64,000 nucleotides of DNA from Lewinellaceae bacterium (GCA_020636225.1 JACJYI010000003.1:1-64000), one strand, 5' to 3'. Shown: positions 33,966 to 43,522, counted from the first letter of the stretch. The notes: generated by a model not told the origin, from the sequence alone. Numbers and translations: made by a program.

Positions 33966-36497
33966 ATGAAGCGAATCGTCTCCGCCTTGACCGGCCTCTT
34001 GTTCCTGGTGCATCTGGCACCTGTCTCTGCCCAGATCTTTGACCCGGTCCATTGGGCCCAGTCGTATCGCAAACTGGAGGATCAGAAGTATGAATTGACC
34101 CTCAAGGCCCGTATTGATGAAGGCTGGACCATCTATTCGCAGGAACTGGAAGGGGATGGTCCCATCCCGACCACCTTTTCATTCACCCCAGGGGCCCATT
34201 ATTCCCTGGTCGGGAAGACCAAGGAAACCGGCGATCGCCACGCCGGCTATGACAAGATCTTTGAAATGGAGGTGGTCAAATACACCACCGAAGCCATCTT
34301 TACCCAGATCGTGAAGGTCACGGATCCCGGCAAGCCCATTGAAGGCTGGCTGGAATTCATGACCTGCGACCAGGAGCGGTGCCTTCCACCCAAGCAGGTT
34401 GATTTCTCCTTTGTGATCGGCAATGCGGGCTCCACCGAGAGCCAGGTCGGCAATGCGGCTCCGGCCGCGGGGTCGGCAACCACCATGACCGTCGACCTGC
34501 CAGGTGAAGAGTCGGCTGAAGCGCCGGCTGAAGAAGGGATCTTCCAGCCGGTTCACTGGACGGCCAGCCTGGATAAAACCGGCGAGGGAACCTACCGGGC
34601 ACGATTCGATGCCGTCATCGATGCAGGATGGTACGTGTATTCCAAGGATAACAGTGGTGATGGGCCCATCCCCACCAGCTTTGGCTTCGATGAGGCAGAG
34701 GGGGTTCAGTTGAGCGGTACGCTGCGGGAAAGCGGCTCCCACAAATTGGATGTGTTCGACCCCATTTTCGAAATGCAGGTGATCAAGTACAAGGAGGACC
34801 TGGCCTTCGAGCAGGACCTGACCATTTCGGATCCCAATGCCATCATGACCGGTTGGCTGGAGTTCATGACCTGCGATGATCAGCGCTGTCTGCCACCGCA
34901 GATCGTCGACTTTCGGATCAATTTCGCCAATGGCCTGATCACCTTTCTATCCGAGGAGGCAGCTTCCACCGAAACGGGTGGCGCCACGACGTATCCCTTT
35001 GCCAGCGTCGATCTGGACAACCCGGTGAACGATTGCTCGTTCACCACATCGGTCGTTACCGGCGGGAAGAGCATGTGGACGATTTTCCTTTTGGGATTTG
35101 TTGGAGGGCTGCTTGCCCTTCTGACCCCCTGTGTATTCCCCATGATCCCCCTGACGGTCAGCTTTTTCACCAAGGGGAGCAAGGACAAGAAGAAGGGTTT
35201 GATCAATGCCCTGCTCTACGGGTTCTTCATCTTCCTGGTCTATTTGCTGCTCAGCATTCCCTTCCATGTCATGGATAGCCTGAATCCGGACATCCTCAAT
35301 GACATTTCCACCAATATCTGGCTGAACCTGGCCTTTTTTGTGATCTTTCTCTTTTTTGCCTTTTCCTTTTTCGGGTATTATGAGATCACCATGCCGGCGG
35401 CCTTCACCAATAAGGTCAGTTCTGCCGAAGGGGTGGGCGGGGTGCTCGGGATCTTCTTCATGGCCCTGACCCTGGCCCTGGTCTCCTTTTCCTGTACTGG
35501 TCCGATTCTGGGATCCTTGCTGGCGGGAGCGCTTTCCTCCGATGGAGGCGCGATGCAGCTGACAGCGGGGATGAGTGGTTTCGGCATTGCGCTGGCACTG
35601 CCCTTCGCGCTATTCGCGGCCTTCCCCGGGTGGTTGAATACGCTGCCCCGTTCCGGAGGGTGGTTGAACACGGTGAAGGTAGTGCTCGGTTTTCTGGAGC
35701 TGGCCCTGGCCTTCAAGTTCCTCAGCAATGCCGACCTGGTCAAGCACTGGGGCCTCCTGAAGATCGAACCCTTCCTGATCATCTGGATCGTGGTGGCGCT
35801 GGCCATGGCCGCCTACTTGTTCGGGTGGATCCGGTTTCCGCACGACTCCCCGAATGAAAAGCCGGGTAAGGTTCGACTGGGATTGGGTGCGATCTCCCTG
35901 GCGGCCGCCATCTATCTGATGACGGGCTTCCGATTTGACGAGGACAAGCAATCCTTCACCCCGTTGGGCCTGCTGAGCGGACTGGCCCCTCCCGTGGGCT
36001 ACAGCTGGCTGTATCCCAAGGAATGTCCCAACAACCTGGACTGTTTCAAGGACCTGGATGCAGGCGTGGCCTATGCCCGCAAGGTCAACAAACCTATCAT
36101 GATCGACTTCACCGGCCATGCCTGCGTGAATTGCCGCAAGATGGAAGAGCATGTCTGGCCCAACAAGGAGGTGTACGACTATCTCAAGGACGATTACGTG
36201 CTCATTTCGCTGTACGTGGATGAAAAGATCGATCTGCCCATTGAGGAGCAGGTCACCGTCAGTTCCAAAGTGACCGGGTCCAGGACCTTGCGACGGACCG
36301 GGGATAAATGGGCTCATTTCCAGACGGAGTATTTCAACAACAACAGCCAGCCATACTATGTGCTGATCGGCCCTGACGGGCAGTTGCTCAACGCTCCGGT
36401 CGGATATACGCCGGACGTGGCCGAGTTTGCCTCGTTCCTGGAGTGTGGCCAACAGGCATGGGAGGATCTCCAACGAAACGAGCTGAGCGAGCGTTGA
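33966..36497 (+). CDS. dsbD: Thiol:disulfide interchange protein DsbD with duplicated N-terminal domain
   Basis: The 843-residue protein moves reducing equivalents from cytoplasmic thioredoxin across the inner membrane. After a signal peptide (MKRIVSALTGLLFLVHLAPV) come two N-terminal domains in tandem, each with WxxYS, IFEMxVxKY and a pair (TCDQERCLPP; TCDDQRCLPP). The membrane part has eight or nine helices with the two conserved cysteines in LLTPCVFPMIPLT and SFSCTGPILG. A thioredoxin-like domain with HACVNCRKME closes the protein. E. coli DsbD has one N-terminal domain and about 565 residues, so this one is longer by a duplication. The start at 33966 is preferred for its signal; the frame is open to 33897. 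Confidence 0.93.
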   Translation: MKRIVSALTGLLFLVHLAPVSAQIFDPVHWAQSYRKLEDQKYELTLKARIDEGWTIYSQELEGDGPIPTTFSFTPGAHYSLVGKTKETGDRHAGYDKIFEMEVVKYTTEAIFTQIVKVTDPGKPIEGWLEFMTCDQERCLPPKQVDFSFVIGNAGSTESQVGNAAPAAGSATTMTVDLPGEESAEAPAEEGIFQPVHWTASLDKTGEGTYRARFDAVIDAGWYVYSKDNSGDGPIPTSFGFDEAEGVQLSGTLRESGSHKLDVFDPIFEMQVIKYKEDLAFEQDLTISDPNAIMTGWLEFMTCDDQRCLPPQIVDFRINFANGLITFLSEEAASTETGGATTYPFASVDLDNPVNDCSFTTSVVTGGKSMWTIFLLGFVGGLLALLTPCVFPMIPLTVSFFTKGSKDKKKGLINALLYGFFIFLVYLLLSIPFHVMDSLNPDILNDISTNIWLNLAFFVIFLFFAFSFFGYYEITMPAAFTNKVSSAEGVGGVLGIFFMALTLALVSFSCTGPILGSLLAGALSSDGGAMQLTAGMSGFGIALALPFALFAAFPGWLNTLPRSGGWLNTVKVVLGFLELALAFKFLSNADLVKHWGLLKIEPFLIIWIVVALAMAAYLFGWIRFPHDSPNEKPGKVRLGLGAISLAAAIYLMTGFRFDEDKQSFTPLGLLSGLAPPVGYSWLYPKECPNNLDCFKDLDAGVAYARKVNKPIMIDFTGHACVNCRKMEEHVWPNKEVYDYLKDDYVLISLYVDEKIDLPIEEQVTVSSKVTGSRTLRRTGDKWAHFQTEYFNNNSQPYYVLIGPDGQLLNAPVGYTPDVAEFASFLECGQQAWEDLQRNELSER

Positions 36498-36514
36498 TCC
36501 TGTAAACAGCTCAC

Positions 36515-36889
36515 ATGTTCCAGCAAATGTTTGTCGCAATGGTCCTGGTGGCCATGGCCCTGAATGCCTGTTCCTACGATCGGGATGAAGACTCCACCTC
36601 TGCCATGTGCAATGCCCTGGCGGATGGAGACAAGGAGCTGGCAGCGACCCTGGTCGATCCGATCGCTCAGCAACAGGCCGATTCCAGCTGGCAGGAGAAT
36701 ATCAACAACGTGATCCTCTGGCTGGAGGAGCAGGATTGTGTTCAGGATGCGTTGTCTGACTATCCGATCATCGAGACGTGGCCGATTCAAACCGAGATCG
36801 TCGTAAAGTTGGCGAATGGCACGACAGAGATTCTCGACCTCTATGTCGACGAGCAATCGGGTGCCATTTGGGTGAATCGATTCCATTAA
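36515..36889 (+). CDS. Small lipoprotein of unknown function
   Basis: The product has 124 residues. The N-terminus MFQQMFVAMVLVAMALNAC is a lipoprotein signal with the lipobox at Cys19. The mature part is acidic (DRDEDSTSAMC, WLEEQDCVQDALSDYPIIE) with two more cysteines that could bond, and ends IWVNRFH. I recognise no family. It lies 17 nt after dsbD on the same strand, so it may share that transcript and be a substrate or partner of the thiol system; that is inference. Confidence 0.7.
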   Translation: MFQQMFVAMVLVAMALNACSYDRDEDSTSAMCNALADGDKELAATLVDPIAQQQADSSWQENINNVILWLEEQDCVQDALSDYPIIETWPIQTEIVVKLANGTTEILDLYVDEQSGAIWVNRFH

Positions 36890-36982
36890 CGGGAAGGATC
36901 GGGTCGGAATTCCAGAGACTTCCTGCATTTTTGGGGTGCGAAACCCGGCGAATTGAAATTTCCGGCCTAACTTTCACGTTCG

Positions 36983-38164
36983 ATGTCAACCATGCAGGAA
37001 CTCGTTGCCTTTAGTCAGGCCTATGCCCGCCGGGAGATCCCGGTGCAGGTTCCGTCTACCTATTGTTTTCACGATCTGATCCATACGGAGCAGATGGTGG
37101 GGGCTCTTCGTCTCCTGGCAGCAGAGGCAGGACTGGATGAGCGCCAGGCCGCCACCCTGGAGGTCTCGGGCTGGTTTCATGATCTCGGGTATGCCGAGGG
37201 GCCGGAAGGACACGAAACCCGTTCGGCAGAGATCGCCCGCCGGGTATTGACGGAGCAGGGTGCAGAGCCTGCCTGGATCCAGGAGATCGAGGCCTGCATT
37301 CTGGCGACCCGGATGCCCCAGCAACCCCAGGATCATCTGCAATCCCTGATGTGTGATGCTGACCTCAGCCATTTGGGCACTCCCGAATACTGGACCTTTG
37401 CCGGGAAATTGCGTCAGGAGTTCCTCCTGTCCCGCGACAAGGTGATGAGTGAGCCGGAATGGTTGCGGTTCGAGATCCATTTCCTCGAAGACCACAAATA
37501 CCATACAGCAGAAGCAGAACGCCTGTACGGCAAGTTGAAGCGCAAGCACATCAAGAAGCTGTACGGGATGCTGGCATTGTATGCGCCTGGTGCGGCACCG
37601 ATACAGATCGAGGATGAGGTCGAGCTGGAAGCAGAGGGCAAGAAATTCGGCCGTGGTGTGGAGACCATGTTTCGTTCCGCATACCGCACCCATATCAACC
37701 TGAGCTCCATTGCGGACAACAAGGCCAATATCATGCTCAGCATCAACGCGATTATCGTGTCCATTACGGTGAGTACCCTGGTGCCTCGTTTCGGAGAGAA
37801 TGCTGCGCTGGTGATGCCCACGATCCTGTTGCTGGTGGTCTGCCTGATCGCCATCATCTTTGCCACCCTGTCCACCCGGCCCAAGATCACCAAGGGCGAA
37901 GTGACCCGTGAATCCGTGCAGAAGAAAGAGGCCAACCTGTTGTTCTTCGGCAATTTCTACAACATGAAATTGAAGGACTACCAGTGGGGCATGGACAAGC
38001 TGATCGGAGACAAGAAATTCATTTACCGGACCATGACCCGGGATCTCTATTTTCTGGGGATCGTCCTGGCCAAGAAATATGCCTACCTGCGATGGTGCTA
38101 CACGGTGTTCATGTGGGGACTGATCGCGTCGGTCATTGCCTTTGCCCTGGCCTTCCTCCTCTGA
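36983..38164 (+). CDS. HD phosphohydrolase domain fused to a Pycsar-type transmembrane effector domain
   Basis: The 393-residue protein has an N-terminal HD domain (about 1-195): FHDLIHTEQM, WFHDLGYAEG (H66, D67), GHETRSAEIA and MCDADLSH (D127). Such domains bind metals and usually cut phosphodiester or nucleotide bonds. The C-terminal part (about 225-393) matches DUF5706, now called the Pycsar effector domain: ADNKANIMLSINAIIVSI starts the first helix, a second lies at about 276-295 and a third at 371-393. In Pycsar anti-phage systems this membrane part is triggered by cyclic CMP or UMP. No cyclase gene is in this window. A near-consensus box TAACTTTC lies just upstream. The fusion is clear; the role is inference. 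Confidence 0.85.
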   Translation: MSTMQELVAFSQAYARREIPVQVPSTYCFHDLIHTEQMVGALRLLAAEAGLDERQAATLEVSGWFHDLGYAEGPEGHETRSAEIARRVLTEQGAEPAWIQEIEACILATRMPQQPQDHLQSLMCDADLSHLGTPEYWTFAGKLRQEFLLSRDKVMSEPEWLRFEIHFLEDHKYHTAEAERLYGKLKRKHIKKLYGMLALYAPGAAPIQIEDEVELEAEGKKFGRGVETMFRSAYRTHINLSSIADNKANIMLSINAIIVSITVSTLVPRFGENAALVMPTILLLVVCLIAIIFATLSTRPKITKGEVTRESVQKKEANLLFFGNFYNMKLKDYQWGMDKLIGDKKFIYRTMTRDLYFLGIVLAKKYAYLRWCYTVFMWGLIASVIAFALAFLL

Positions 38165-38209
38165 ACAAATGGCTGGTCACCTCGTTACAACCCTAAAACG
38201 AAGCTCTCG

Positions 38210-38734
38210 ATGATTTCGAAACGAATGGAACAAGCACTGAATGTGCAGATCGAACTGGAAGCCTATGCTTCCTTTCTGTATTTGTCGATGGCCTCCTGGT
38301 GTGATCGCCAGGGCCTGGGCGGTTGCGCAGAGTTCATGCACCGGCAAAGTGAGGAAGAGCGCAGTCACATGATGCGCATCTTCCATTATATCTCCGATGT
38401 GGACGGCACGGCGATCACTCCGGCGATCAAGCAGCCACCCCTTGAATTTCCTTCCATCCAGGACCTGTTCACCACCGTCTACGAGCATGAGCAGAAAGTG
38501 ACGGCCTCCATTCACAAGTTGTTGGACTTGTGCAATGAGGAAGATGACTACACCACCCACAACTTCCTGCAGTGGTACATCAATGAACAGCGTGAGGAAG
38601 AAGCGCTGATGCGCACCATTCTCGACAAGATCAAGCTGATCGGTACAGGGGCGCAGAGCCTCTATTTCATTGACAAGGAAGTGGCCTCCATCAACAAGCA
38701 GGCGGCTGCTGCCGAAGCCGCGGAAGGAGCATGA
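38210..38734 (+). CDS. Ferritin (Ftn type)
   Basis: The 174-residue four-helix-bundle protein stores iron and oxidises Fe(II). Ferroxidase-site residues are visible: IELEAYASFLYLSMASW (Glu17 region), QSEEERSHMMRIFHYI (Glu and His), VYEHEQKV and FLQWYINEQREEEA. The length matches prokaryotic ferritins, with an Ala-rich C-terminal tail (NKQAAAAEAAEGA). Its last codons overlap the start of the TonB C-terminal-domain gene by 4 nt (ATGA), so the two are cotranslated. No Fur-type site was recognised upstream. Confidence 0.95.
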   Translation: MISKRMEQALNVQIELEAYASFLYLSMASWCDRQGLGGCAEFMHRQSEEERSHMMRIFHYISDVDGTAITPAIKQPPLEFPSIQDLFTTVYEHEQKVTASIHKLLDLCNEEDDYTTHNFLQWYINEQREEEALMRTILDKIKLIGTGAQSLYFIDKEVASINKQAAAAEAAEGA

Positions 38735-39213
38735 AGCGGATCCTGACCTTTGCCTTTTGCCTCGTTGGCTGGCTCGCTCTGCTCCAGACAGGGCAGGCTC
38801 AGGTGGCATATGTGATGGCCGATCCGGAACTCCGGGCGGCACTGCCTGCCTGCGAGGATATGCCGGATATGTACCGGGAGAATTGCAATGTCCGCCAGCT
38901 GCGCCAGTGGGTGCGCGATCACCTGCAATATCCCGAAGAAGCCAGGACCAGAGGCCTTGAGGGCCGGGTCGAGGTGACCGTATTGATCGATACCCTCGGA
39001 CAGATGGGTTCCATGCGACTGTCCCGGAAACTGGATCCTCTCCTGAATGCGGAAGCCCTGCGGATCGTGCAGGGCATCAAGGACTCCGGGATCGTCTGGC
39101 TACCCGCCATGCATCATGGCAAGAAAGTGATCTCCGAGTACCGGATCCCCGTGAACTTCTATCTCACCCAGCCTCAGTTGCGGGGTGCCGACCGCGACCA
39201 GGACCGCCGTTAG
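38731..39213 (+). CDS. TonB C-terminal-domain protein, exported
   Basis: The 160-residue protein has a signal peptide (ILTFAFCLVGWLALLQTGQAQ) and a TonB C-terminal fold: YPEEARTRGLEGRVEVTVLID, then MRLSRKLDPLLNAEALRIV and YRIPVNFYL. Classic TonB is anchored in the inner membrane and energises outer-membrane receptors. Here the signal appears cleavable and there is no proline-rich spacer, so it is more likely a free periplasmic TonB-C protein, a common Bacteroidota variant of unknown role. It is translationally coupled to ferritin (4-nt overlap), suggesting a link to iron. The C-terminal tail is charged (GADRDQDRR). Confidence 0.85.
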   Translation: MKRILTFAFCLVGWLALLQTGQAQVAYVMADPELRAALPACEDMPDMYRENCNVRQLRQWVRDHLQYPEEARTRGLEGRVEVTVLIDTLGQMGSMRLSRKLDPLLNAEALRIVQGIKDSGIVWLPAMHHGKKVISEYRIPVNFYLTQPQLRGADRDQDRR

Positions 39214-39466
39214 GAGTCATTCTTCTGTCGGAGGGACAAACCCGAAAGAACGGATTCACCTGCCACGACCTTGGCTGACGTCACGGATGCAGCTGGGGGA
39301 CGGACGGTTGGCCCAGGTGATCGCCAGACGGTTATTCCCTATTCTCGTATTTGATGGGGGCTGTTGATGTGCTTTATCGGAGGATTGGTCCTGCATTTCC
39401 CGACAGTGGTCAGCTTTTCGAAACGTTAAATCTCCACAGGCCTTGTGACGTTGCGCCCTTTATGGT

Positions 39467-39474
39467 TATTTTTG
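39467..39474 (+). promoter_or_regulatory. Minus-7 box of the DUF1800/DUF1501 pair (TATTTTTG)
   Basis: Matches TAnnTTTG and ends 19 nt before the ATG at 39494. The 280-nt gap before that ATG (39214-39493) otherwise shows nothing I can assign. Confidence 0.65.
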
Positions 39475-39493
39475 CTTTCGAAACTGCCTTCGA

Positions 39494-41146
39494 ATGGACA
39501 GACAATCCTTTTTGCAAGTATTGACCCGGCACCGACAACGCAACATGTCCGGGCCGATGACCCTCGATCCGTATTCAGGACCCTGGACCCGTACACAAGC
39601 CCTGCATCTGTTGCGCAGGACGACATTCGGTTTTGCTCCTGACCAGGTGCCTCCCTTCGTCCAGGCCGGCATGAACGGGGCAGTGGACCAGATCCTGGAT
39701 ATCAGCGGACCCATCCCTGCTCCTCCGGTCAATGTGTACAGCACGCCTGCTGTTCCCGATCCGGACTGTGCATACGGGCAGACCTGGGTGAATGCACCGT
39801 TCAATGTCGCTTTGCCACCCGAATATTTCCAGGCCCGGACCGATACGCTCAAGGCCTGGTGGGCCGGACTGATGTTGCAGGGTGACCTGAATATCCAGGA
39901 GAAGATGACCCTGTTTTGGCACAATCACTTCGCCGTGGAAGCGGATACCGTCCAGATCGCCCAGGCCATGTATTTCTATTTGAAAAAGCTGAGAGAGAAC
40001 TGCCTGGGCAACTTCAAGGGGCTGACCAAGACCATGACCCTCGACCTGGCCATGCTGTTCTACCTGAACGGGTATCTCAACGGAAAAGCCCAGCCGGATG
40101 AAAACTATTCCCGGGAACTCCAGGAGTTGTTCACGGTTGGCAAAGGTCCCGGCAGCCAGTACACCGAGGATGACGTCAAGGCTGCAGCCCGGGTACTGAC
40201 CGGCCACCGGATCAATCCGTTCACCAGTCCGTTGTCCTATTTCTTCGATTTTACCCAACACGACACCGGTAATAAGACCTTCTCCTCCTTCTACGGCAAC
40301 ACCACCATCACGGGTAAGATCGGGCCTGCCGGAGCCAATGAGGTGGACGACCTCCTGGATATGATCTTCGATACCAATGAGGTGGCTTTGTTCATCTGCC
40401 GGAAGATCTATCAGTTCTTCGTGTATTACGAGATCACGCCGGAGATTGAAGCCAATATCATCGCACCACTGGCCGAGGTATTCCGCAATAACAATTATGA
40501 GATCAAGCCGGTGATGGAGACGCTGTTGAAAAGCGAGCATTTCTATGATGAGTTGAGCATGGGTTGCGTGATCAAGTCACCCCTGGATTTCGTGTTCGGC
40601 CTGACGCGCCAGTTCAAGAGCGAGTTCCCCGATCCGACCCCCGATCCGCTGCCCCTCTACCTGACCTGGGGAGTATTGGCCGGTGGGGCGGCCTCAGCCG
40701 GCCAGAACCTGCTCGATCCACCGCTGGTCGCCGGCTGGCCCGCCTGGTACCAGGCGCCTCTCTTCCATCGGGTGTGGATCAACTCGGACACCATGGCATC
40801 GCGCCTGATCCTGATCAATGCCCTCACCGGGGCCGGTTACAATCTGAACGGTGTGCTCCTCAAGCTGGATCCCATTCCCTTTGCCCAGGCCCTGCCCGAT
40901 CCGTCCGATCCGAATATCCTGATCGATGACACCATTGATCAATTGTTCGGGCTGCCGGTATCCCAGGCGACCAAGGATTACTACAAGACCTTCCTTGTCC
41001 AGGGATTGGGTGATGCCTACTGGACGGCACAGTGGTTTGCCTACATCGGCAACCCCAACGATCCGGTAGCCAAGAATGCTGTCCAGACCCGCCTGAACGC
41101 CATGCTTCGCGAGATGATGGTCCAGGCTGAATATCATCTTTCCTGA
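39494..41146 (+). CDS. DUF1800 family protein
   Basis: The 550-residue product shows the hallmarks of DUF1800: HLLRRTTFGFAPDQV near the N-terminus, MTLFWHNHFAVE, ENYSRELQELFTVGKG and VTLLKSEHFY-like MLLKSEHFYDE later. The biochemical role is unknown. DUF1800 genes almost always precede a DUF1501 gene, as here (35 nt gap), and the pair is widespread in Planctomycetes, Proteobacteria and Bacteroidota. No signal peptide is obvious in the first 40 residues, which is common for the family. A good promoter box lies upstream. Confidence 0.9.
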   Translation: MDRQSFLQVLTRHRQRNMSGPMTLDPYSGPWTRTQALHLLRRTTFGFAPDQVPPFVQAGMNGAVDQILDISGPIPAPPVNVYSTPAVPDPDCAYGQTWVNAPFNVALPPEYFQARTDTLKAWWAGLMLQGDLNIQEKMTLFWHNHFAVEADTVQIAQAMYFYLKKLRENCLGNFKGLTKTMTLDLAMLFYLNGYLNGKAQPDENYSRELQELFTVGKGPGSQYTEDDVKAAARVLTGHRINPFTSPLSYFFDFTQHDTGNKTFSSFYGNTTITGKIGPAGANEVDDLLDMIFDTNEVALFICRKIYQFFVYYEITPEIEANIIAPLAEVFRNNNYEIKPVMETLLKSEHFYDELSMGCVIKSPLDFVFGLTRQFKSEFPDPTPDPLPLYLTWGVLAGGAASAGQNLLDPPLVAGWPAWYQAPLFHRVWINSDTMASRLILINALTGAGYNLNGVLLKLDPIPFAQALPDPSDPNILIDDTIDQLFGLPVSQATKDYYKTFLVQGLGDAYWTAQWFAYIGNPNDPVAKNAVQTRLNAMLREMMVQAEYHLS

Positions 41147-41181
41147 TCCCTGCCGGGACCTCACGCAAACTATCCACGCTG

Positions 41182-42768
41182 ATGAAACGTCGGAAATTTC
41201 TCCAATCGGTTGCTCCGGTCGCTCTCATGCCTTCCCTGATCAACCAGATGTCCGTCAAGGCATTTACCTCTCCGGGAGTATTGAGAGGGTTGCTCAATTC
41301 AGAGATCCCCAACGACCATGTCCTGGTGATGATCTTCCTGAACGGGGGCAATGACGGACTGAATACCGTGGTTCCCCTGGACCAGATGAGTAACCTGGCC
41401 AATGCCCGGGGCAATATCATGCTGCCGGAAGGGCAGTTGCACAAGATCGTGGACAAGCAGATCGGACTGCACCCCTCTCTTGGTGGATTCAAGACACTCT
41501 ACGACGAGGATAAGCTCCAGATCATACAGAGCGTCGGGTATCCGCAGCCGAACTTCTCGCATTTCCGCAGTACGGATATCTGGGTCAGCGGTTCCGATGC
41601 GGACGAATACCTCGACAGCGGGTGGATGGGGCGTTTCCTGGAAACCAATTTCCCGGGATATCCCAGCGGATATCCGAATGCGGAGAATCCGGATCCCCTG
41701 GCCATCCAGCTGGGGGCGAACATGCCCTTGCTCTTCCAGGGCAACGCCGCCCAGATGGCGTTCAATGTGAGCTCGCCGGACATCTTCAATGTCAATGTCG
41801 ACCCCACCACCGACACGGCACCGAACACCCCGGCCGGCGAGGAACTGACCTATATCCGGACCATCACCGGTCAGATCGAGAATTATGCCCAGCAGATCGT
41901 GACGGCCTATGTGAATGGCAGTAATGCCTACAACGGTTATCCTGCGCCGGGGACCAACTACCTGGCCGACGAGTTGAAGGCGGTGGCCCGCCTGATCAAC
42001 GGGGGGCTGAAGACCCGGATCTATCTGGTGAGCCTGTATGGCTTTGATACCCATGCCGAGCAGGTGGTGGAAGGGAATACGGCTACCGGGAATCACGCCA
42101 ATCTGATGAAACTGCTCAATGATGCGGTATTCTCCTTCCAGCGTGACCTGGAGCAACTGGGTGAAGCCAACCGGGTGCTGGGCATGACCTTCTCTGAATT
42201 CGGACGTCGGGTGATCTCCAATGGCAGTGTGGGAACGGATCACGGAGCCGCGGCACCGCTTTTCCTGTTTGGTACACAGGTGCAACCGGGCGTACTGGGT
42301 AGCAACCCGGAGATCCCGACCGGTGCGAACGTGGATGACAACCTCCCCATGCAGTATGATTTTCGATCGGTATACGCATCGGTGCTGTCCCAGTGGTTCT
42401 GCATGGATGAGATGACCACCGATGATATTCTCCTCCAGCATTATCAGAACCTGCCTGTGATCAAGGAGTCCTGCAGCACTGGCCTCTTTGACGACCTGGA
42501 CCCGAATTCGGGTGTGCTCCAGGTCGAGGTATACCCCAATCCCATGGTGGATCGTGTCCAGGTACTGGTGACCAGCCCTGGAGGGCCGACACGTCTGGAG
42601 TTGTTTGATCCATTGGGGCGAGTGGTGCAGACCCGCAACCTCGGGAAGGTGGCCAAAGGCACGGCGGCATACGATATCTACAATGAAGGATATGCGCCTG
42701 GCACCTATTATGTACGGGTACAATGTGGTTCCTATCAGCAGGTGAAAATGATCCAGATTGTCCGTTGA
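41182..42768 (+). CDS. DUF1501 family protein with T9SS sorting domain
   Basis: The 528-residue protein is of the DUF1501 (sulfatase-like/alkaline-phosphatase-fold) family: VLVMIFLNGGNDGLNTVVPL, FSHFRSTDIW, GFDTHAEQV and MTFSEFGRRV with TDHGAAAPLFLFG. Its start MKRRKFLQSVAPVAL resembles a twin-arginine signal. After about residue 440 a type IX secretion sorting domain follows (VEVYPNPMVDRVQVLV to MIQIVR), so the protein should reach the cell surface or medium. Catalysis is unproven; the metal-binding Asp and His of the fold are present. It is the partner of the DUF1800 gene upstream. Confidence 0.92.
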   Translation: MKRRKFLQSVAPVALMPSLINQMSVKAFTSPGVLRGLLNSEIPNDHVLVMIFLNGGNDGLNTVVPLDQMSNLANARGNIMLPEGQLHKIVDKQIGLHPSLGGFKTLYDEDKLQIIQSVGYPQPNFSHFRSTDIWVSGSDADEYLDSGWMGRFLETNFPGYPSGYPNAENPDPLAIQLGANMPLLFQGNAAQMAFNVSSPDIFNVNVDPTTDTAPNTPAGEELTYIRTITGQIENYAQQIVTAYVNGSNAYNGYPAPGTNYLADELKAVARLINGGLKTRIYLVSLYGFDTHAEQVVEGNTATGNHANLMKLLNDAVFSFQRDLEQLGEANRVLGMTFSEFGRRVISNGSVGTDHGAAAPLFLFGTQVQPGVLGSNPEIPTGANVDDNLPMQYDFRSVYASVLSQWFCMDEMTTDDILLQHYQNLPVIKESCSTGLFDDLDPNSGVLQVEVYPNPMVDRVQVLVTSPGGPTRLELFDPLGRVVQTRNLGKVAKGTAAYDIYNEGYAPGTYYVRVQCGSYQQVKMIQIVR

Positions 42769-42828
42769 TCGGGTACGGGGTTGCTTTACCGGGGGGAAAC
42801 CCGTTAACTTGATGGTTTAATCTCAGCC

Positions 42829-43296
42829 ATGATATCTCGCATTTTCCTGTTGTTCGGCAGTCTGTTTGTCTTCGTTTCCGGGACTGCCCAAGAAGAATCT
42901 TCATTGGTCACTCCGCTGAAGGAGGATACGACGGTACATACCTGGGTCGCGCAGATGCCGGTCTTTGACGGGTGCGACCCCATGGATGCCAACGCATATA
43001 CCTGTACGTTGAAGGAGATGACCAAGTATCTGTTCTCTGCCATCCGTTATCCGCAGGAGTCCATGGCGCGCAACCAGGGTGGTATCGCTCAGGTCGGGGT
43101 GGTGATCGACAAGCAGGGCCGGATCAAGACCGCCCGCATCGAGGAGAGTTCAGGCGTGGCCGAGCTGGATGCGGAGGCCCTGCGGGTGATCAAGGCCATG
43201 CCCAAATGGAAACCCGGGGTCGACAATGGCCAGGCCGTTCTGGTGGCCATGACCATTCCGGTGAATTTCCGGCCGGAGGCCTATCGGAGGGAATAA
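42829..43296 (+). CDS. TonB C-terminal-domain protein, exported
   Basis: The 155-residue protein has a signal peptide (ISRIFLLFGSLFVFVSGTAQ) and a TonB C-terminal domain with the usual pattern IRYPQESMARNQGGIAQVGV, GRIKTARIEESSG, LDAEALRVIKAMPKWKPG and VAMTIPVNF. It lacks a lasting membrane anchor and a proline-rich spacer, so it is probably free in the periplasm. It is a second such protein in the window (compare 38731-39213). The two cysteines in FDGCDPMDANAYTCTLKE may form a disulfide. It is a single gene with no close partner. Confidence 0.88.
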   Translation: MISRIFLLFGSLFVFVSGTAQEESSLVTPLKEDTTVHTWVAQMPVFDGCDPMDANAYTCTLKEMTKYLFSAIRYPQESMARNQGGIAQVGVVIDKQGRIKTARIEESSGVAELDAEALRVIKAMPKWKPGVDNGQAVLVAMTIPVNFRPEAYRRE

Positions 43297-43522
43297 CCGC
43301 ATAGCGGGATACCGATCCATCCCTGGTTTCCGTGTCTGCATTCATTCGCGGACAATCGCTCTGGGGATCATCTTCCTGGTCTTGTCTGTTGGTCATCGTT
43401 CAAGGATCTGAAAGGATCTGGACAGCCTGGGCACGTGCTAAATGGTTGTTGGGAGGACAGGGTGACAAATGGTATCGGACAAATCCATTATCTTTTCTCC
43501 GGTTCTAACAATTCACTGAATA

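Noticed and set aside
41299..42723. 474-codon open frame on the minus strand
   Set aside because: Antisense to the DUF1501 gene and without recognisable features.
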